A stretch of DNA of 9,303 nucleotides. Origin: an uncultured Clostridia bacterium. GTDB lineage: Bacteria > Bacillota > Clostridia > Christensenellales > CAG-917. The stretch's first letter is position 1, and the number at the start of each line of letters is the position of its first letter. The notes below the pieces were generated by a model. It did no database searches and was not told the origin of the DNA. It saw only the letters and a program-made list of their open reading frames with translations. The stretch is taken from the NCBI GenBank assembly GCA_900554085.1, contig USGA01000016.1, positions 1 through 9,303 on the forward strand, given 5' to 3'. Positions 6,408-9,303 of this stretch are shown here, one piece after another. The position numbers were made by a program, and so were the translations under genes.

Positions 6408-8069
6408 TTATGCCGTCTCGATGCTGGCGGCTTCTTGCAGTTTGAGGATTTCGATTGCCTCTTCGCGCAGTTTGAATTTCTGAATTTTTCCGCTCGCCGT
6501 CACGGGGAAAGCGTCCATAAAACGCACGTAACTGGGCACTTTGTGACGCGCCATATGAGATTTGACGAGGTCTTTGACTTCCTGTTCGGTCATCGTCTCG
6601 CCTTTTTTCAGAATAATGCACGCCATAACCTCTTCGCCGTACTGTTTGCTGGGAACGCCTATGACCTGCACGTCGCTGATTTTGTCGCAGGTATAGAGGA
6701 ATTCCTCAAGTTCTTTGGGATAGATGTTTTCGCCGCCGCGGATAATCATATCCTTGATACGGCCGACTACTTTGTAATACCCCTCTTCGTCCACCGTGCA
6801 GAGGTCTCCTGTATGCAACCAGCCTTCCTCGTCTATCGCCTGCTTGGTGGCTTCGGGCATCTTGTAGTAGCCCTTCATTATATTGTAGCCGCGTGCTACG
6901 AATTCGCCGGGGGTGCCGACGGGCACTTCCTTGTTGGTCTCGGGGTCGACGATTTTGCACTCCACGCCGGGGAACGCCCTGCCGACGGTGGAAACGCGCT
7001 TTTCGAGAGAATCCGTCGTGGTGGTCATAGTGCAACCGGGCGACGCTTCGGTTTGACCGAAAACTATGACTATGTCGCGCATATTCATCTTGTCAACGAC
7101 CTTTTTCATAACTTCGATGGGACAAGGCGAACCCGCCATTATGCCCGTGCGGAGCGTAGAGAAATCGAACTGGTCAAAGGAAGGATGCTCCAACATCGCT
7201 ATGAACATCGTAGGCACGCCGTGCACCGCCGTGCAGTGCGCCGTGCTGATTGCGTTCATAACGGGTACGGGGCTGTATGCCTCGACGGGCACCATTGTCG
7301 TGCCGTGCGTGACGCACGCCATAGTGGCAAGCACCAGTCCGAAACAATGGAAGAAAGGAACCACTATACACAGTTTGTCCTTATCCGTGAACGCCATTCC
7401 GTCGCCTATGGTCTTTCCGTTGTTGACGATATTGTAATGCGTGAGCATAACGCCCTTGGGGAATCCCGTGGTGCCCGAGGTGTACTGCATATTTATGACC
7501 TCGTGGCAGTTGAGGCTCTGCTCTCTTTCGCGGAACTCGGCGTCGTCGAACTGCTCGCCGAGTTTCATAAGTTTCTCGAAACTCATCATACCCTGAGGGG
7601 CGTTGCCGTCGGCAAAGATTATCCTGTCGAGGAAAGGCAGCGACGGGTGCGAAACCTTGCCGTCGACGGCGGTTTTGATTTCGGGCACCAATTCGTTTAC
7701 GATATCGACGTAATTGCTGTCCTTGAATCCGCCCATCATCACAAGCACCTTGGTATCGGATTGTGTGAGCAGGTATTCGAGTTCGAAAATTTTGTAGTTG
7801 GTGTTTACGGTGACGAGGATTGCGCCGCACTTTGCCGCCCCGAAAAGCGTGAGCAGCCATTCGGGAATGTTGGTCGCCCATATTGCGACCTTGTCTCCCT
7901 TCTCAACGCCGAGGGCCATAAGACCTTTGGCGACTTTGTCGGTGTCTTCGTCGAATTCGCGCCAGGTGCGCTTGTAGTTACGCGTGGTATATTCCACCGC
8001 GGTGGCGTCGGGCATATCGTGAGCGAGACCGCTTATAATCTGCCCCAAAGTTTTTTCCGATGTTTGCAT
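6408..8069 (-). CDS. AMP-forming acyl-CoA ligase (fatty acyl-CoA synthetase type)
   Basis: This 553-residue enzyme of the adenylate-forming (ANL) superfamily would activate a carboxylic acid with ATP and CoA to an acyl-CoA, AMP and pyrophosphate. All core motifs are intact: the P-loop TSGTTGFPKG at 197-206, GQTE at 338-341, WLHTGDL at 417-423, the hinge-region GRIKDMIIRGGENIYP at 436-451, and the C-terminal catalytic lysine Lys528 in ASGKIQK. Overall pattern is nearest to medium- or long-chain fatty acyl-CoA ligases, but aryl or short branched acids remain possible. No beta-oxidation gene is in the window, so the acyl-CoA more likely feeds lipid synthesis or fatty-acid salvage (inference). 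ATG at 8069 is preceded by AGAGGA (minus strand, 8079 to 8074), which shares two bases with the stop codon of the upstream pseudouridine synthase. The gap to that gene is 8 bp, so they are co-transcribed. Confidence 0.93.
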   Translation of the reverse strand: MQTSEKTLGQIISGLAHDMPDATAVEYTTRNYKRTWREFDEDTDKVAKGLMALGVEKGDKVAIWATNIPEWLLTLFGAAKCGAILVTVNTNYKIFELEYLLTQSDTKVLVMMGGFKDSNYVDIVNELVPEIKTAVDGKVSHPSLPFLDRIIFADGNAPQGMMSFEKLMKLGEQFDDAEFREREQSLNCHEVINMQYTSGTTGFPKGVMLTHYNIVNNGKTIGDGMAFTDKDKLCIVVPFFHCFGLVLATMACVTHGTTMVPVEAYSPVPVMNAISTAHCTAVHGVPTMFIAMLEHPSFDQFDFSTLRTGIMAGSPCPIEVMKKVVDKMNMRDIVIVFGQTEASPGCTMTTTTDSLEKRVSTVGRAFPGVECKIVDPETNKEVPVGTPGEFVARGYNIMKGYYKMPEATKQAIDEEGWLHTGDLCTVDEEGYYKVVGRIKDMIIRGGENIYPKELEEFLYTCDKISDVQVIGVPSKQYGEEVMACIILKKGETMTEQEVKDLVKSHMARHKVPSYVRFMDAFPVTASGKIQKFKLREEAIEILKLQEAASIETA

Positions 8070-8077
8070 ATATTCCT

Positions 8078-8797
8078 CTAATTATTGCTGATTTTGATTC
8101 CGAGGAAGTGCTCGATGTTAAAGAGTTTCCACGGGATTTCGTCGGGCGGGTAAACCCTGAAGTCCATAACTTTGCCGCTTACGGGGTGGGCAAACCTGAG
8201 TTCGGTCGCCCACAAACATAGCGGGAGTTTGAATCTTTCGCCGTGACCGTACTTGACGTCGCCTAGCACGGGCGTGCCGTTTGCCGCCATCTGCACTCTT
8301 ATTTGATGAGCCCTTCCCGTAACGAGATTGACCCACAACAGGCTGACGTTGTTTTTCTTGTCCTCGGAAAGCACCTTATAGTCCAGTTCGGCATACTTGG
8401 CGCCCTCGGTGAGTTCGGGAACGACCGCAACGGTATTGCGCTCCGGGAACTTCTTGAGCCAGCAACGGAGTTTGTCCTGTTTGAAACGCGGGCAACCCTC
8501 GACGACGGTGAGATACTTTTTCTCGACCTCGCCTTCGCGAATGGCTTCGGAAAGACGGGACGCCGCCTTGGAAGTCTTGGCAAACACCATAACACCGCCC
8601 GTCGGACGGTCGAGACGGTGCACCAACCCGAGATAAGCCTCGCCGGGCTTGTTGTAAGTCTCGACGAGATACCTCTTGAGCAGGGTGAGCATATCGGGGT
8701 CTCCCGACTCGTCTTCCTGCACGGGCACTCCCATAGGTTTGACCACCACAAGCAGGTGGTTGTCCTCGTAGATAATCGGAATGTCTTTGTAATCCAT
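8078..8797 (-). CDS. RluA-family RNA pseudouridine synthase
   Basis: This 239-residue enzyme converts specific uridines in rRNA or tRNA to pseudouridine. The catalytic motif HRLDRPTGG is at residues 60-68 with the nucleophilic Asp63, and the later family motif TGRAHQIRVQMA is present. No S4 RNA-binding domain precedes the catalytic domain, giving the short single-domain form, so the exact target (23S rRNA or tRNA) cannot be assigned. ATG at 8797 is preceded by a modest AGGA (minus strand, 8805 to 8802) at 4-nt spacing. The gene follows an rRNA methyltransferase by 110 bp and leads directly into the acyl-CoA ligase. The 5' neighbour suggests an RNA-modification group to which two metabolic genes have been added. 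Confidence 0.93.
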   Translation of the reverse strand: MDYKDIPIIYEDNHLLVVVKPMGVPVQEDESGDPDMLTLLKRYLVETYNKPGEAYLGLVHRLDRPTGGVMVFAKTSKAASRLSEAIREGEVEKKYLTVVEGCPRFKQDKLRCWLKKFPERNTVAVVPELTEGAKYAELDYKVLSEDKKNNVSLLWVNLVTGRAHQIRVQMAANGTPVLGDVKYGHGERFKLPLCLWATELRFAHPVSGKVMDFRVYPPDEIPWKLFNIEHFLGIKISNN

Positions 8798-8841
8798 ATT
8801 GTCCTGCGATTTACTGCGATTTTATCTTTGTTGCGTATATG

Positions 8842-8876
8842 GCGGTTTTATCGTGCGAATTGCGTCGCACAACCGC
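8842..8876. repeat. Two-part inverted repeat between methyltransferase and pseudouridine synthase genes
   Basis: GCGGTT (8842-8847) pairs with AACCGC (8871-8876), and directly inside GTGCGA (8853-8858) pairs with TCGCAC (8865-8870) around a 6-nt loop. The result is a 12-bp stem with one 5-nt bulge (8848-8852). In the direction of transcription (minus) no T-run follows it, so it is not a normal terminator. It may be an RNA processing or attenuation structure, or a small repeat element. Confidence 0.5.
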
Positions 8877-8907
8877 TCGTTTTGCAGTTGGTGATTGTCT
8901 GCCTCTT

Positions 8908-9303
8908 TCAGCCGAAAGTGGCGAACGCCGTGCACCCCTGCGGCAGAATCAGTCCCTCTTCGGTCGGCAGACCTATTTCGTCGGAATCGATTTGCGCATT
9001 GTCGGGCAGCGCGAGTTTGAGTATGTTTGCCATAACTCCGGGTTGCAGTCCCGTGGTATAGGAATTGAGGCACACGAACAGCGGATTGTCCGACAGCACC
9101 TCGGCGACAAGCGACATAAGGTCGCCTATCCCTTCCTCTATCTTCCACTTCTCGCCGTTGGGACCTCTGCCGAAACTGGGCGGGTCGAGAATTACCGCGT
9201 CGTAACGGCGACCGCGCCTGAGTTCCCTCTGCGTGAATTTGAAACAGTCGTCCACTATGTAGCGCATACGGGAGGAGTCCAGTCCGTTCATTCTGACGTT
9301 TTC
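8908..9303 (-). CDS. Class I SAM-dependent rRNA methyltransferase (RlmI/RlmK-like), C-terminal part
   Basis: Only the last 131 codons are in the window; the reading frame stays open through base 9303, so the N-terminal part and start are outside. The visible part begins ENVRMNGL, the asparagine-rich segment that follows the SAM-binding motifs, then RYIVDDCFKFTQREL and the catalytic-region motif ILDPPSFGRGPNGEKWKIEE. This pattern is typical of the RlmI/RlmK group, which methylates 23S rRNA bases using S-adenosylmethionine. Whether the target is C5 of a cytosine or N7 of a guanine cannot be decided from this fragment. An internal ATG at 9291 is not the true start, because conserved residues precede it. 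It ends with TGA at 8910-8908 and is probably the first visible gene of the leftward cluster. Confidence 0.85.
   Translation of the reverse strand, partial: ENVRMNGLDSSRMRYIVDDCFKFTQRELRRGRRYDAVILDPPSFGRGPNGEKWKIEEGIGDLMSLVAEVLSDNPLFVCLNSYTTGLQPGVMANILKLALPDNAQIDSDEIGLPTEEGLILPQGCTAFATFG

Noticed and set aside
6345..8081. Open frame of 578 codons antisense to the acyl-CoA ligase
   Set aside because: It spans the ligase gene on the opposite strand, has no recognisable domain, and is explained by codon bias that leaves few stops on the complementary strand. The ligase has every family motif.
8798..8907. Promoter for the pseudouridine synthase gene in the intergenic gap
   Set aside because: ATAAAA and TTGTGC can be found on the minus strand but with 15-bp spacing and weak matches, so it is not convincing.
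1..9303. Mobile element, CRISPR array, tRNA, rRNA or known riboswitch
   Set aside because: No regularly spaced repeats, transposase or integrase motifs, tRNA cloverleaf or riboswitch core was seen. All gaps between genes are under 150 bp.

Overview
The window looks like a chromosomal segment of a spore-forming Bacillota bacterium, probably an uncultured gut or rumen member of the class Clostridia. The evidence is a YlbJ/SpoVV-type sporulation membrane protein, a TmcAL (YlbM) tRNA-modifying enzyme typical of Bacillota, strong AAGGAGG-type ribosome binding sites, and a beta-glucosidase with the C-terminal-domain-first order known from Ruminococcus and Butyrivibrio enzymes. GC content is in the mid-50s by eye and looks even across the genes. 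I see no transposase, phage gene, CRISPR array, tRNA or rRNA.

Left half (about 1-5456, plus strand): four genes read rightward. They are tmcAL (53-1150), a permuted GH3 glycosidase (1257-3650), a ylbJ-like sporulation gene (3779-4888) and a small protein with a sigma-70 region-4-type helix-turn-helix (4968-5456). Three of the four have a marked control-like feature at the 5' end: a hairpin that displays the tmcAL Shine-Dalgarno in its loop, a 23-bp dyad upstream of the GH3 gene, and a hairpin that buries the Shine-Dalgarno of the helix-turn-helix gene. The ylbJ gene has a close match to the mother-cell sigma-E promoter, almost on top of its start codon. A strong UUCG terminator separates the GH3 gene from ylbJ, so ylbJ is probably its own transcription unit.

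Middle (5457-5599): a convergent intergenic region with several small inverted repeats and a strong bidirectional terminator.

Right half (about 5600-9303, minus strand): four genes read leftward. They are the 3' part of an RlmI/RlmK-type rRNA methyltransferase (cut by the window edge), an RluA-family pseudouridine synthase, an acyl-CoA ligase and a sugar phosphate isomerase/epimerase-like protein. The last three are packed with gaps of 8 to 10 bp, and each upstream stop codon overlaps the next gene's Shine-Dalgarno, so they are almost certainly one translationally coupled operon. Two RNA-modification genes come first and two metabolic genes follow.

Most of the content is recognisable housekeeping, sporulation and carbohydrate metabolism. 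I do not see a clear new multi-gene system. The best leads are the stand-alone region-4 regulator beside a sporulation gene, and the 5' regulatory structures.
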